From contig NZ_JAFLQZ010000017.1 in NCBI RefSeq assembly GCF_017313265.1, positions 62,001 to 126,000 of the forward strand: DNA of 64,000 bases. Reading direction: 5' to 3'. Both the position numbers and the translations under genes were made by a program. Origin of the DNA: Hymenobacter telluris (lineage in GTDB: Bacteria; Bacteroidota; Bacteroidia; Cytophagales; Hymenobacteraceae). The notes below the pieces were generated by a model. The model was not told the origin of the DNA. It worked only from the letters and a program-made list of their open reading frames with translations, and did no database searches. This document shows, piece after piece, positions 6,536 through 15,461 of the stretch; the stretch's first letter is position 1; each line of letters begins with the position of its first letter.

Positions 6536-9139
6536 ATGGAAGCTAAATTCTCAAATCGAGTCAAGGAGGTCATCTCCCTGAGCCGGGAGGAGGCCATCCG
6601 GCTCGGGCACGATTATATCGGTACCGAACACTTATTGTTGGGCATGATTCGCGAAGGGGAAGGCACGGCTATTGGTTTGCTCAAGAAATTGGGTGTATCG
6701 GTAGACGAGCTCAAATACGCCCTCGAGCAAGCTACTCGCAATACGGCCACGCAGGGAACGAGCATCACCGGCTCTATCCCGCTGACGAAACAGACCGAGA
6801 AAGTCCTCAAGATTACTTACCTCGAAGCCAAAATCTTCAAGAGCGAAATCATCGGCACCGAGCATTTGCTGCTGTCGATTTTGCGCGATGAAGACAACAT
6901 TTCGTCTCAAATCCTCAGCAAATTCAACGTGAACTACGAATCTGTGCGCGATTCGCTGGATTACCACGGTAACACGGCGAACAACCCTACCAACGGCCCC
7001 GAAGCCGACGACGACGACAATGACCGCCTCTTTGGTGGTGGTGCCGGCCGCGGCGGTGCCGGTGCTGGCGCTACCCCCAAGAAAGGCACTGAGAAGTCCC
7101 GTACTCCCGTACTCGACAACTTCGGCCGCGACCTTACCAAGCTGGCCGAGGACGACAAGCTCGACCCCATTGTGGGCCGTGAAAAAGAAATTGAGCGTGT
7201 AGCCCAGATCCTGAGCCGCCGCAAGAAGAACAACCCCATTCTGATTGGTGAGCCGGGTGTTGGTAAAACGGCAATTGCTGAAGGACTTGCCCTGCGCATC
7301 ATCCAGAAGAAAGTGTCGCGCGTGCTGTTCGGCAAGCGGGTAGTTACGCTGGATTTGGCTTCGCTGGTAGCCGGTACCAAGTACCGTGGCCAGTTTGAGG
7401 AGCGTATGAAGGCCGTGATGAACGAGCTGGAAAAGTCGCCCGACGTGATTCTGTTCATCGACGAGTTGCACACGATTGTAGGTGCCGGCGGTGCTTCAGG
7501 CTCGCTGGACGCTTCCAACATGTTCAAGCCGGCGCTGGCCCGCGGTGAAATTCAATGCATCGGTGCTACCACGCTGGATGAGTACCGGCAGTACATCGAG
7601 AAAGATGGCGCCTTGGCCCGTCGTTTCCAGATGGTAATGGTTGACCCAACCACGCCTGAGGAAACCATCGAAATCCTGCACAACATCAAAGACAAGTATC
7701 AGGACCACCACCACGTGGTGTACACCGATAAGGCTATTGAGTCGTGCGTGAAGCTGTCGGACCGCTACATGTCGGACCGTTTCCTGCCCGACAAGGCCAT
7801 CGACATCTTGGACGAAGCGGGTGCCCGCGTGCACATCAACAACATTGTGGTTCCGGAGGACATCTTGAAGCTTGAGGAAAGCATCGAGAACATCAAGACC
7901 GAGAAGAACCGCGTGGTGAAGTCTCAGAAGTACGAGGAAGCTGCCAAGCTCCGCGACAATGAGAAGAAGCTATTGGAGCAACTCGACCAGGCCAAGAAGG
8001 ATTGGGAAGAGGAGACCAAGAAAAAGCGCTACACCGTTAAAGAAGAAAACGTAGCCGAGGTTATTGCCATGATGACTGGTATTCCGGTTAGCCGTGTCGC
8101 GCAGAACGAAAGCGCTAAGCTTTTGAACATGGGCGAAGAGCTGCAGGGCAAGGTTATTGGTCAAGATAAGGCTATTAAGCAGTTGGTGAAAGCCATCCAG
8201 CGCACCCGCGTTGGCTTGAAAGACCCCAAGAAGCCAATCGGTTCGTTTGTGTTCCTGGGCCCAACGGGTGTCGGTAAAACCGAGCTGGCCAAGGTGCTGG
8301 CTACCTACCTCTTCGACAAAGAAGATTCGCTGGTGCGGATTGACATGTCGGAGTACATGGAGAAATTCAGCATCTCGCGCCTGGTGGGCGCACCTCCCGG
8401 CTACGTAGGTTACGAAGAAGGCGGTCAGTTGACAGAGAAAATCCGCCGCAAGCCGTACTCGGTAATCCTGCTCGACGAGATTGAGAAGGCGCACCCCGAC
8501 GTGTACAACTTGCTGCTGCAAGTGCTGGATGACGGCATCCTGACTGACGGCCTTGGCCGCAAGGTGGACTTCCGCAACACCATCATCATCATGACTTCCA
8601 ACATCGGGGCCCGCGACTTGCAGGACTTCGGGGCAGGCATCGGCTTCGGCACGAAGGCCCGGCAGGAAAACATGGATGAGTTGACGAAAGGCACCATCAC
8701 CAACGCTTTGCGCAAGACGTTCTCGCCCGAGTTCCTCAACCGCTTGGATGATGTGATTGTCTTCAACTCGCTCGAGAAGAAAGACATTCACCGCATCATC
8801 GACATTTCGCTGTCGAAGCTGTTGGGCCGGATTCAGACGTTGGGTTACCGCGTAGAGCTGACCGAAGCTGCCAAGGACTTCGTAGCTGAGAAAGGCTACG
8901 ATCCGAAGTTTGGTGCTCGTCCGCTGAACCGGGCCATCCAGAAGTACATCGAAGACCCGATTGCTGAGGAAATCCTGAAAGCGGAAATTGCCCAAGGCGA
9001 CGTTATTACGGCCGACTTCACGGAAGGCAGTGAGGAGCTAACGTTCAAGGTGAGCAAGAGCGGTGAGGAGCAAAACCTCGCCAGCGACGAGCGACCTGCT
9101 GAAAAGCCAGAGTCCAGCGACGACGCTGACACCAAGTAG
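6536..9139 (+). CDS. clpC: AAA+ unfoldase ClpC (ATP-binding subunit of Clp protease)
   Basis: HSP100 unfoldase of 867 aa that feeds substrates to ClpP. Start at 6536 gives the standard N-domain (MEAKFSNRVKEVISLSREEA) with two Clp N repeats (GTEHLLLGMI, GTEHLLLSIL). A Gly/Asp-rich linker follows at about residues 150-185. D1 has Walker A GEPGVGKT, Walker B VILFIDELH; the UVR motif (KYEEAAKLRDNEKKLLEQL, about residue 470) identifies ClpC rather than ClpB or ClpA. D2 has GPTGVGKT, VILLDEIEKAHP and the C-terminal FLNRLDD sensor region. The tail is acidic. A strong terminator follows. No clpP is in the window. Confidence 0.96.
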   Translation: MEAKFSNRVKEVISLSREEAIRLGHDYIGTEHLLLGMIREGEGTAIGLLKKLGVSVDELKYALEQATRNTATQGTSITGSIPLTKQTEKVLKITYLEAKIFKSEIIGTEHLLLSILRDEDNISSQILSKFNVNYESVRDSLDYHGNTANNPTNGPEADDDDNDRLFGGGAGRGGAGAGATPKKGTEKSRTPVLDNFGRDLTKLAEDDKLDPIVGREKEIERVAQILSRRKKNNPILIGEPGVGKTAIAEGLALRIIQKKVSRVLFGKRVVTLDLASLVAGTKYRGQFEERMKAVMNELEKSPDVILFIDELHTIVGAGGASGSLDASNMFKPALARGEIQCIGATTLDEYRQYIEKDGALARRFQMVMVDPTTPEETIEILHNIKDKYQDHHHVVYTDKAIESCVKLSDRYMSDRFLPDKAIDILDEAGARVHINNIVVPEDILKLEESIENIKTEKNRVVKSQKYEEAAKLRDNEKKLLEQLDQAKKDWEEETKKKRYTVKEENVAEVIAMMTGIPVSRVAQNESAKLLNMGEELQGKVIGQDKAIKQLVKAIQRTRVGLKDPKKPIGSFVFLGPTGVGKTELAKVLATYLFDKEDSLVRIDMSEYMEKFSISRLVGAPPGYVGYEEGGQLTEKIRRKPYSVILLDEIEKAHPDVYNLLLQVLDDGILTDGLGRKVDFRNTIIIMTSNIGARDLQDFGAGIGFGTKARQENMDELTKGTITNALRKTFSPEFLNRLDDVIVFNSLEKKDIHRIIDISLSKLLGRIQTLGYRVELTEAAKDFVAEKGYDPKFGARPLNRAIQKYIEDPIAEEILKAEIAQGDVITADFTEGSEELTFKVSKSGEEQNLASDERPAEKPESSDDADTK

Positions 9140-9158
9140 CAAGCAAACAGTGTAGAAT

Positions 9159-9196
9159 AAAAACGGCCGGTTCCTGTGAAGGAGCCGGCCGTTTTT
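9159..9196 (+). terminator. Rho-independent terminator after clpC
   Basis: AAAAACGGCCGGTTCC (9159-9174), a 6-nt loop, then GGAGCCGGCCGTTTTT (9181-9196). It is a 16-bp stem with one G-T wobble, ending in a T run. Confidence 0.9.
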
Positions 9197-9211
9197 GTTA
9201 TCGTGGTTTTT

Positions 9212-9343
9212 AGCTAACGCTTTGGCGCTTGGCGCAACGGCGGATTTCGGAGTTCAAAACTGTCAATACACTACAAAAGTTGATCCGAGGCAGGATGTTC
9301 AATTAACCACTTCATCCGCCATTTAGCCAAACGCCTGTTACCT
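9212..9343 (-). repeat. attC-like imperfect palindrome
   Basis: Read on the minus strand, the region runs AGGTAAC, then GGCGTTTGGC, then a ~70-nt spacer, then GCCAAGCGCCAAAGC, then GTTAGCT. The two ends are imperfectly complementary over about 30 nt (AGGTAAC against AGCTAAC; GGCGGA/TCCGCC inside), with extra bases in one arm. That layout (RYYYAAC-like start, GTTRRRY-like end, imperfect hairpin, 132 nt) is that of integron attC sites. It lies directly 3' of the AT-rich gene 9371-9931. The GTTAGCT core departs from GTTRRRY at one position. No integron integrase is present, so the assignment is tentative. Confidence 0.4.
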
Positions 9344-9370
9344 GCTCTGTTCTATTGTTTGATTTGCTCG

Positions 9371-9931
9371 TTATTTGGCATATGTTATAAAGTCAATATC
9401 TAAATAATCATTCACAGTTGGGTCAACTGCAAATATTTCTCCTGTCTCCTTATTTTCAACTGTAACAAAATCGTGGTCTTTAAAAAATGAGGAATCGAAA
9501 TATTTGTGAATGTTTGTCCCAATAAAATAAAGTTGTCCAACTTGTGGTTTTGCTGACCATCTGTCTGAAAGGTTATATTTCTTTAGAAGGTAGTTACAAG
9601 TTGTCGCAAAGAACGAAGCATAGCCAACGCAATGAGCTGTCTTAGAACTTATAAGTTTGTTTGGATCAATGTCGTTTTTGTCTGCTGTGAAGTTTAGTTG
9701 TCCTGATGTAATTGAAAGTCCAAGTTTGATAATTTGCTCAATATCGGTGTCGGCTTGTTTATCAACACTTGCGTCAATATAGTCAACAAGTTTATTGTTT
9801 GTTGCTGAATAATTAGTCCGAAGTCCAAGCGACTTATACGTTACTAAATTTCTGTAAAACCACTCACGAAACAAAAGTCCAACTGTCGTTAGAATTAAGA
9901 CTATTATAAATATTCGTTTCATGAATTTCAT
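9371..9931 (-). CDS. membrane-anchored transglutaminase-like protein, AT-rich
   Basis: 186 aa from the ATG at 9931 (9922 is an alternative); an upstream in-frame extension to 10048 shows no features. One N-terminal transmembrane segment (IFIIVLILTTVGLLF, residues 7-21) is followed by an extracytoplasmic domain. A transglutaminase-like triad can be read as Cys101 (AHCVGYASFF), His153 (KDHDFV) and Asp170 (FAVDPT), in the right order and spacing. Function is not known; such domains act as cysteine peptidases or transamidases. The gene is far more AT-rich than both neighbours and is followed by the attC-like palindrome, which suggests horizontal acquisition. Confidence 0.68.
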   Translation of the reverse strand: MKFMKRIFIIVLILTTVGLLFREWFYRNLVTYKSLGLRTNYSATNNKLVDYIDASVDKQADTDIEQIIKLGLSITSGQLNFTADKNDIDPNKLISSKTAHCVGYASFFATTCNYLLKKYNLSDRWSAKPQVGQLYFIGTNIHKYFDSSFFKDHDFVTVENKETGEIFAVDPTVNDYLDIDFITYAK

Positions 9932-10021
9932 TGTTGAACGGTCGTTGTTTACAGTTACCGGTAACATTTGTATTTGCACAACCTCGCATGGTGTAAACGC
10001 AGCTGAATTGATATGCTTGCC

Positions 10022-10083
10022 GCAACCCAATAGCAGGTATCCACCCAACGGTAGCTGGGTTGCCGCAATGCGGTTACTCTAAC
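10022..10083. repeat. inverted repeats upstream of the AT-rich gene
   Basis: The 307-bp gap between the AT-rich gene and the carboxylase holds GCAACCCA (10022-10029) paired with TGGGTTGC (10056-10063), then CCGCAATGCGG at 10063-10073 and GTTACTCTAAC at 10073-10083. On the minus strand the last reads GTTAGAGTAAC, so it shares GTTAG with the end of the attC-like site at 9212. It is a candidate for the other boundary of a mobile cassette. I see no gene here. Confidence 0.4.
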
Positions 10084-10150
10084 AAAGTAATAGCTTCAAG
10101 GTGCTTGCGCAACTGCGGATATAGTCAGTTGCTTCATGAGCGAGTAGTAG

Positions 10151-10182
10151 GCCGCCCCACAATTCTGGTGCGGCTTTTCTTT
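10151..10182 (+). terminator. terminator-like hairpin
   Basis: GCCGCCCCA (10151-10159), loop, TGGTGCGGC (10166-10174), then TTTTCTTT. The stem has one mismatch. No rightward gene ends just upstream, so it may be a relic of the arrangement before the AT-rich insert, or the end of an unseen RNA. Confidence 0.5.
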
Positions 10183-10192
10183 ACTCGTACGT

Positions 10193-10200
10193 TACCTTTG
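10193..10200 (+). promoter_or_regulatory. -7 box for the carboxylase gene
   Basis: TACCTTTG matches TAnnTTTG and lies 38 bp before the ATG at 10239. No TTG is found at the expected -33 distance. Confidence 0.4.
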
Positions 10201-10238
10201 AATCTCTCACCTAATTACCCAACCTGACACCCCACTCC

Positions 10239-11803
10239 ATGTCCGATCCGCAGGCAAAAGTTCACTCAAGCAAACTGGAAACCCTTGAACGCAAAAACCA
10301 GGAAGCCCTGCTTGGCGGCGGCCAGGCCCGCATTGATGCCCAACACAAGAAAGGCAAGCTCACGGCACGGGAACGGGTGGATTTGCTGCTTGATGAGGGC
10401 TCGTTCGAGGAAATTGGCAAGTTTGTGATGCACCGCTCCAAGGACTTTGGGCTGGATAAGGAATATTACCTCGGCGACGGCGTGGTAACGGGCTACGGCA
10501 CGGTGAACGGGCGCTTGGTGTACGTTTTCTCGCAGGATTTCACAGTATTTGGTGGTTCCTTAAGTGAAACGCACGCCGAGAAAATTGTGAAGATTATGGA
10601 CCTGGCCATGAAGAATGGCGCGCCTGTTATCGGCCTCAACGACTCGGGCGGAGCCCGAATCCAGGAAGGCGTGGTGAGCCTGGGCGGCTACGCCGACATC
10701 TTCTACAAGAATACGCTGGCCTCAGGCGTGGTGCCGCAGCTTTCGGCCATTATGGGGCCGTGCGCGGGCGGCGCGGTGTACTCGCCGGCTATTACCGATT
10801 TTATTCTGATGGTGGAGGACACGAGCTACATGTTCGTGACCGGGCCGAACGTGGTGAAAACCGTAACCCACGAAAACGTAACCAGTGAGGAACTGGGCGG
10901 CGCCAGCACCCACTCCACCAAAAGCGGCGTCACGCATTTTACGGCGGCAAACGAGGTGGCCTGCATCAACCAGCTCAAGCAGTTGCTGAGCTACATGCCG
11001 CAGAACTGCGAGGAAACTGCGCCGGCCGTGCCGTATGAAGCCAGCAACGCAGCTCGCCCTGCCTTGGACAGCATCATTCCTGAAAACCCCAACCAGCCTT
11101 ACGATATTCGGGAGGTGATTGAAGGCATTATTGATGCCGATACCTTCATGGAGGTGCATCAGAATTTTGCCGAGAATATTGTGGTGGGCTTTGCCCGGCT
11201 GGGCGGCCGCAGCATTGGCATTGTAGGCAATCAGCCCGCCGTGCTGGCTGGTGTGCTCGACATTAATGCCAGCACCAAAGCCGCCCGGTTCGTACGGTTT
11301 TGCGACTCGTTTAATATTCCGCTGCTGGTGCTGGAAGACGTGCCCGGTTTCCTGCCCGGCACCGACCAGGAGTGGCGCGGCATCATCACCAACGGTGCTA
11401 AGCTGTTGTACGCCTTCTGCGAAGCTACCGTGCGCGCATCACGGTCATCACACGCAAGGCCTACGGTGGCGCCTACGACGTGATGAACAGCAAGCACATT
11501 GGGGCCGACCTGAACTATGCCTGGCCGACGGCTGAAATTGCGGTGATGGGTGCCAAGGGTGCCGCTGAAATTATCTTCAAGCGCGAAATTGCTGCTGCTG
11601 AGGATCCGGAAGCTAAGCTTCAGGAAAAGGTGGATGAATACCAGCAAAAGTTTGCCACGCCCTACCGTGCCGCTCACCGAGGCTTTGTGGATGAGGTAAT
11701 TTTGCCCTCCCAGACCCGGCAGAAGCTGATCCGAGCTTTTAAAATGCTGGAAAACAAAGTGGACACCACGCCACGTAAGAAGCACGGCAACATCCCCTTA
11801 TAA
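10239..11803 (+). pseudogene. acyl-CoA carboxylase beta (carboxyltransferase) subunit, frameshifted
   Basis: Carboxyltransferase subunit of a propionyl- or methylcrotonyl-type acyl-CoA carboxylase; full length would be about 521 aa. The first frame covers residues 1-397 with GLNDSGGARIQEGV and GPCAGGAVYSPAITDFILM. After GAKLLYAFCEATV at about 11432 it runs into unrelated residues and stops at 11483. The family sequence resumes in another frame (ITVITRKAYGGAY, then DVMNSKHIGADL...) and ends at 11803 with KHGNIPL. The break is explained by loss of a single C near 11433: GTG-CCG-CGC-ATC is expected and GTG-CGC-GC-ATC is found. It is either a real mutation or a sequencing error; the rest is undamaged. 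No alpha or biotin-carrier subunit lies nearby. Confidence 0.85.
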
Positions 11804-11815
11804 GCTGTAAGCTAC

Positions 11816-12094
11816 ATGAACTGGGAAACCATCGGCAACATTCTGTTTAGCTTAGGCCTTTTGGCTTTGTTGATAGGATTGTTGCTGCGGTTTCGGGTAG
11901 GGCGGTGGCTGCTGGCGGCGTTGTGGATACTGCTTACACTTGGCTCCTTGCTAACCGGTGACTGGCACTCGCTCAGCGACAACCCAGACGTTGATACGAC
12001 TCCTCAGAAAGCCAGCCGCTATTTGCTACTAGGTGGTGGCGGTGGCGTTATACTCGGGCTGCTACTCCGTGCGTTGGCCAGCAAATCGATTTAA
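11816..12094 (+). CDS. small integral membrane protein
   Basis: 92 aa with three predicted transmembrane helices (about residues 8-25, 30-47 and 70-87: LFSLGLLALLIGLLL, WLLAALWILLTLGSLL, LLLGGGGGVILGLLL). No family recognised. It begins 12 bp after the carboxylase stop and ends 18 bp before the M42 peptidase start, so the three probably form one operon. Confidence 0.7.
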   Translation: MNWETIGNILFSLGLLALLIGLLLRFRVGRWLLAALWILLTLGSLLTGDWHSLSDNPDVDTTPQKASRYLLLGGGGGVILGLLLRALASKSI

Positions 12095-12112
12095 TTACTT
12101 TTTTTCTCGCGT

Positions 12113-13183
12113 ATGCGTCCAGAATCATTCGATTTCCTACAGAAGTACCTCAATAATCCCTCCCCTACCGGCTTCGAGAAAGAGGGTCAGAAGATTTGGT
12201 TGGACTACATTAAGCCCTACATCGACGAGTATTTCGTGGATACCTATGGCACGGTGGTAGGCGTTATCAATCCGGAGGCCAAGTACAAAGTGGTGATTGA
12301 AGCCCACGCCGACGAAATCAGCTACTTCGTCAACTTCATCACCGAATCGGGTTTCCTGTATCTGCGCCGCAACGGTGGCTCCGACCCGCTGGTAGCGCCC
12401 AGCAAACGAGTAAATATTCACACGGCCAAAGGCATTGTGAAGGCCGTGTTTGGCTGGCCCGCCATTCATGTACGCAAAGTGGAGCAGGACAAGGCCCCCA
12501 CCATTGAAACCGTGTTCCTGGACTGCGGCGCTTCCTCGAAAGAAGAAGTGGAGCAGATGGGCATTCACGTGGGCTCAGTCGTGACGTTTGAGGACGAGTT
12601 TATGGTGCTCAACGACAAGTTCTACGTGGGCCGGGCCTTGGACAACCGCGTGGGCGGCTTCATGATTGCCGAAGTGGCGCGGATGCTGAAAGAGAACGGC
12701 AACAAGCTGCCCTATGGCCTCTACATTGTGAATGCCGTGCAGGAGGAAATTGGCTTGCGCGGTGCTGAAATGGTGGCCCACCGCATCCAGCCCGACGTGG
12801 CCATCATAACCGACGTAACGCACGACACTCAGTCGCCGATGTACGAGAAAAAAACGGCAGGCGACTTGTTCTGCGGCAAAGGCCCGGTGATAACCTACGG
12901 CCCTGCCGTGCAGAATAACCTGCGTGACCTCATCATCAGCACGGCGCAGGAGGCGGAAATTCCGTTCCAGCGGGCCGCAGCCACCCGCGCCACCGGCACC
13001 GACACCGACGCTTTTGCTTACTCGGGTGCGGGCGTAGCTTCAGCCCTGATTTCGCTGCCTCTCAAGTACATGCACACCACCGTGGAAACCGTGCACAAAG
13101 AAGACGTAGAGAATGTCACCAAGCTCATCTACGAAACGCTGTTGCGCATCGAAGACGGCCACGACTTCCGGTACTTCAAGTAA
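12113..13183 (+). CDS. M42 family metallopeptidase (glutamyl aminopeptidase/endoglucanase-like)
   Basis: Cytoplasmic dinuclear-zinc aminopeptidase of 356 aa, usual size. Metal and catalytic residues can be placed: His65 in VIEAHADEIS, Asp177 in YVGRALDNRVGG, the catalytic Glu pair at 211-212 in NAVQEEIGLRGAE, Asp234 in IITDVTHDT, and a C-terminal His in LKYMHTTVE. These proteins trim peptides and often form dodecamers. It is the last gene of the unit starting at 10239, closed by a perfect 18-bp terminator. Confidence 0.93.
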   Translation: MRPESFDFLQKYLNNPSPTGFEKEGQKIWLDYIKPYIDEYFVDTYGTVVGVINPEAKYKVVIEAHADEISYFVNFITESGFLYLRRNGGSDPLVAPSKRVNIHTAKGIVKAVFGWPAIHVRKVEQDKAPTIETVFLDCGASSKEEVEQMGIHVGSVVTFEDEFMVLNDKFYVGRALDNRVGGFMIAEVARMLKENGNKLPYGLYIVNAVQEEIGLRGAEMVAHRIQPDVAIITDVTHDTQSPMYEKKTAGDLFCGKGPVITYGPAVQNNLRDLIISTAQEAEIPFQRAAATRATGTDTDAFAYSGAGVASALISLPLKYMHTTVETVHKEDVENVTKLIYETLLRIEDGHDFRYFK

Positions 13184-13203
13184 AACAAGCTTTATAGCGT
13201 TCC

Positions 13204-13243
13204 AACAAACAAGGCCTTCAGCTAGCTGAAGGCCTTGTTTGTT
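13204..13243 (+). terminator. Rho-independent terminator after the M42 peptidase
   Basis: A perfect 18-bp stem (arms start AACAAACAAGGCC and end GGCCTTGTTTGTT) with loop CTAG. The hairpin reads the same on both strands and ends 21 bp before the next ATG. Confidence 0.85.
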
Positions 13244-13264
13244 ACGGTTAGTATTCTTCATTCT

Positions 13265-14065
13265 ATGGACCTCCCTCCCATTTTTCCGCCGCTCACTGTT
13301 ACCGACCAAATGGGCCGGCGAGTGGCGGTGCCATTTCCTCCGCAGCGGATTGTATCGTTGGTGCCTTCTCAAACCGAGTTGCTCTTCGAGTTAGGACTGG
13401 GTGCACGGGTGGTTGGCGTCACGAAATTCTGTATCCATCCGGCGGAGGCACGCAAAACGGCGACCATAATAGGTGGCACGAAGAATTTCGATTTCGAGAA
13501 AATAAACACCCTCAAGCCCGACCTGATACTGGGCAACAAAGAGGAAAACTATCAAGCCGGCATCGAGCAGCTAGCCGAAAATTATCCGGTGTGGCTCAGC
13601 GACATTGCTACCCTCCCCGACGCACTGGATATGATTCGGCGGGTCGGCCTTATTACCGGGCGCAAAGAGCGCGCCGATGCACTGGCAGAAGAAATTGACA
13701 CTTCTTTTAGAGCCTTACCAACGCCCGCTGCAAGTGTAGCAGCGGCGTATTTCATCTGGCGCAAGCCGTACATGGTGGCCGCCTCTGGCACATTCATTGA
13801 CGATTTGCTACAGCGCGCAGGGTTCCGTAACGTGTTCGGCAGCCTCGGCCGCTACCCTGCGGTAACACCCGAACAACTTGCAGCAGCAGCTCCACAGCAA
13901 ATCTTGCTTTCTTCCGAGCCGTACCCGTTCAGTGAAAAGCACATAGCTGAATTCCAAGCCATCTGCCCAACTGCCGAAGTGCGCATTGTGGATGGTGAAC
14001 TGTTCAGCTGGTACGGCAGCCGGTTGCAACACTCAGCGGCCTATCTGCAAGGATTGCCACTGTAA
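13265..14065 (+). CDS. BtuF-like helical-backbone metal/cobalamin binding protein
   Basis: 266 aa from the ATG at 13265; an in-frame ATG at 13235 lies inside the terminator stem and is rejected. The type III periplasmic binding-protein fold shows in the N-lobe (RIVSLVPSQTELLFELGLG, then VVGVTKFCIHP), NTLKPDLILGNKEENY, and the C-lobe (AAYFIWRKPYMVAASGTFID, LLQRAGFRNVFG). Relatives bind vitamin B12 or siderophores for an ABC importer. No signal peptide is visible and no permease or ATPase gene is adjacent, so a cytoplasmic or non-transport role is possible. No cobalamin riboswitch is seen upstream. Confidence 0.78.
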   Translation: MDLPPIFPPLTVTDQMGRRVAVPFPPQRIVSLVPSQTELLFELGLGARVVGVTKFCIHPAEARKTATIIGGTKNFDFEKINTLKPDLILGNKEENYQAGIEQLAENYPVWLSDIATLPDALDMIRRVGLITGRKERADALAEEIDTSFRALPTPAASVAAAYFIWRKPYMVAASGTFIDDLLQRAGFRNVFGSLGRYPAVTPEQLAAAAPQQILLSSEPYPFSEKHIAEFQAICPTAEVRIVDGELFSWYGSRLQHSAAYLQGLPL

Positions 14066-14124
14066 GAACACTGCGTCCGCTGCGCGAACTTCTGCGGGCT
14101 AAAGACTCCCGCACAAACCCAGCC

Positions 14125-15342
14125 TTATACCACGCTAAACCCCGCCTTTTCCAACTCCAGCCAGAATTGTGGGTACGACTTGCGAACCACTTGCGGAGAA
14201 TCAACGGTAATGGGGCCGCGCAAGGCCAAAGGCGCAAAGGCCATAGCCATGCGGTGGTCGTGGTAGGTGGCTACGGTCTGGCCGCCTACATGAAATTCTT
14301 CCGTCGAAACCCGGAAATGGCCTTCTGCTTCCTCGGTCAGGAAGGCGCCGAAGTTGGCTAGTTCGGTTTGCAGCGCAAAAATCCGGTCGGTTTCCTTGAT
14401 GCGCAGGCTTTCCAAGCCGGTCATTACTACCGGCACGTTCAGGGCGGCCGCCACTACGGCAACGGTTTGGGCTAGGTCGGGGCAGTCGGTGAAATCCTGG
14501 GTGAAACCACCGGTGGGCGCGGTTTGGGTGAGGCGGACACCATCGGCAAGAAATTCGGTGTCAACTCCCAGTTTGGCCATGATGTCGACGATGGCCTGGT
14601 CGCCTTGCCAGGAGTAGCGCCGCAACCCCGGCAGCGTGAGGTGCGAACCAGCCGGAGCCAGCGCCACCATTGCGTACCAGTAGCTCGCCGCCGACCAGTC
14701 GGATTCGATGGTATAATCGGCGGGCTGGTAGTGGCCGGGGCGCGCCTCAAGAGCTGTACCTAAGTCGCGGCAGTTACCACCGAAATGCTGCATCAGCGCC
14801 ATTGTCATGCGGATATACGGGCGCGAACCCACCTTGCCAGTCAGCCAGAGGCGCAGGCCACCGGGCAGCATAGGCCCAATCATCAGCAGCGCCGAAATGT
14901 ACTGGCTGCTGATGTCGCCGCGCACTTTCAGCTCAATCGGCTCATCTTCCTGAGTTGCGTTTTCATTTTGTGGCTCCGCAGCCTGCCAGCCCCGCAAGCG
15001 CAACGGCGGGTAGCCTTCTTCCTTCTCATAGCCAATGTCGGCCCCCAACTCCCGCAGGGCATCTACCAGAATCCCAATTGGCCGCTCCTGCGCCCGTGCG
15101 GTACCCGTGAGCAGCGCGTTGCGGTTGGTAACAGCCAGGTAAGCCGTTAGAAAACGCATGACGGTGCCCGCATCTTCGGCATCAACTTCCGTAGCTGCCG
15201 GATCGGCCAGCAGGCGCTGCATCAGTTGCGTATCATTGGCATCGGAAAGGTTGTCGAGTTGCCCGCCGCCGGCCAGTGCTTGCAGGATGAGGGCGCGGTT
15301 ACTTTCGCTTTTCGAGGCGGGAAGCTGGGCCGTACCCCGCAA
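14125..15342 (-). CDS. aroA: 3-phosphoshikimate 1-carboxyvinyltransferase (EPSP synthase)
   Basis: Sixth step of the shikimate pathway: joins shikimate-3-phosphate and PEP. The conserved start LPASKSESNRALILQAL is near the N-terminus, with GTVMRFLTAYLA (about residue 60), SSQYISALLMIGP (about 145), and the C-terminal LRIKETDRI and YHDHRMAMAF motifs. Only a TTG (15342) is available as start, giving 405 aa, slightly short. In-frame codons upstream (to a TGA at 15414-15412) still read like an AroA N-terminus (INSSIQLTWPGSPLRG) but contain no ATG or GTG. The true start is therefore uncertain or damaged. aroB lies upstream on the same strand. Confidence 0.9.
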   Translation of the reverse strand: MRGTAQLPASKSESNRALILQALAGGGQLDNLSDANDTQLMQRLLADPAATEVDAEDAGTVMRFLTAYLAVTNRNALLTGTARAQERPIGILVDALRELGADIGYEKEEGYPPLRLRGWQAAEPQNENATQEDEPIELKVRGDISSQYISALLMIGPMLPGGLRLWLTGKVGSRPYIRMTMALMQHFGGNCRDLGTALEARPGHYQPADYTIESDWSAASYWYAMVALAPAGSHLTLPGLRRYSWQGDQAIVDIMAKLGVDTEFLADGVRLTQTAPTGGFTQDFTDCPDLAQTVAVVAAALNVPVVMTGLESLRIKETDRIFALQTELANFGAFLTEEAEGHFRVSTEEFHVGGQTVATYHDHRMAMAFAPLALRGPITVDSPQVVRKSYPQFWLELEKAGFSVV

Positions 15343-15461
15343 TGGGCTACCGGGCCAGGTGAGTTGGATGGACGAGTTGATGGCAGTGAAGGTAAACTCT
15401 GAAGCGAGGCCTCAGTAATGAATTGATATGCAAAGGAAAGCTGTGGCGGCCATATGCCGCG

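Noticed and set aside
7970..8995. 341-codon open frame antisense to clpC
   Set aside because: Shadow frame of a highly conserved gene; no protein family character and no start context.
13184..13264. Cobalamin riboswitch before the BtuF-like gene
   Set aside because: The 81-bp gap is almost filled by a terminator hairpin; no B12-box sequence is present.
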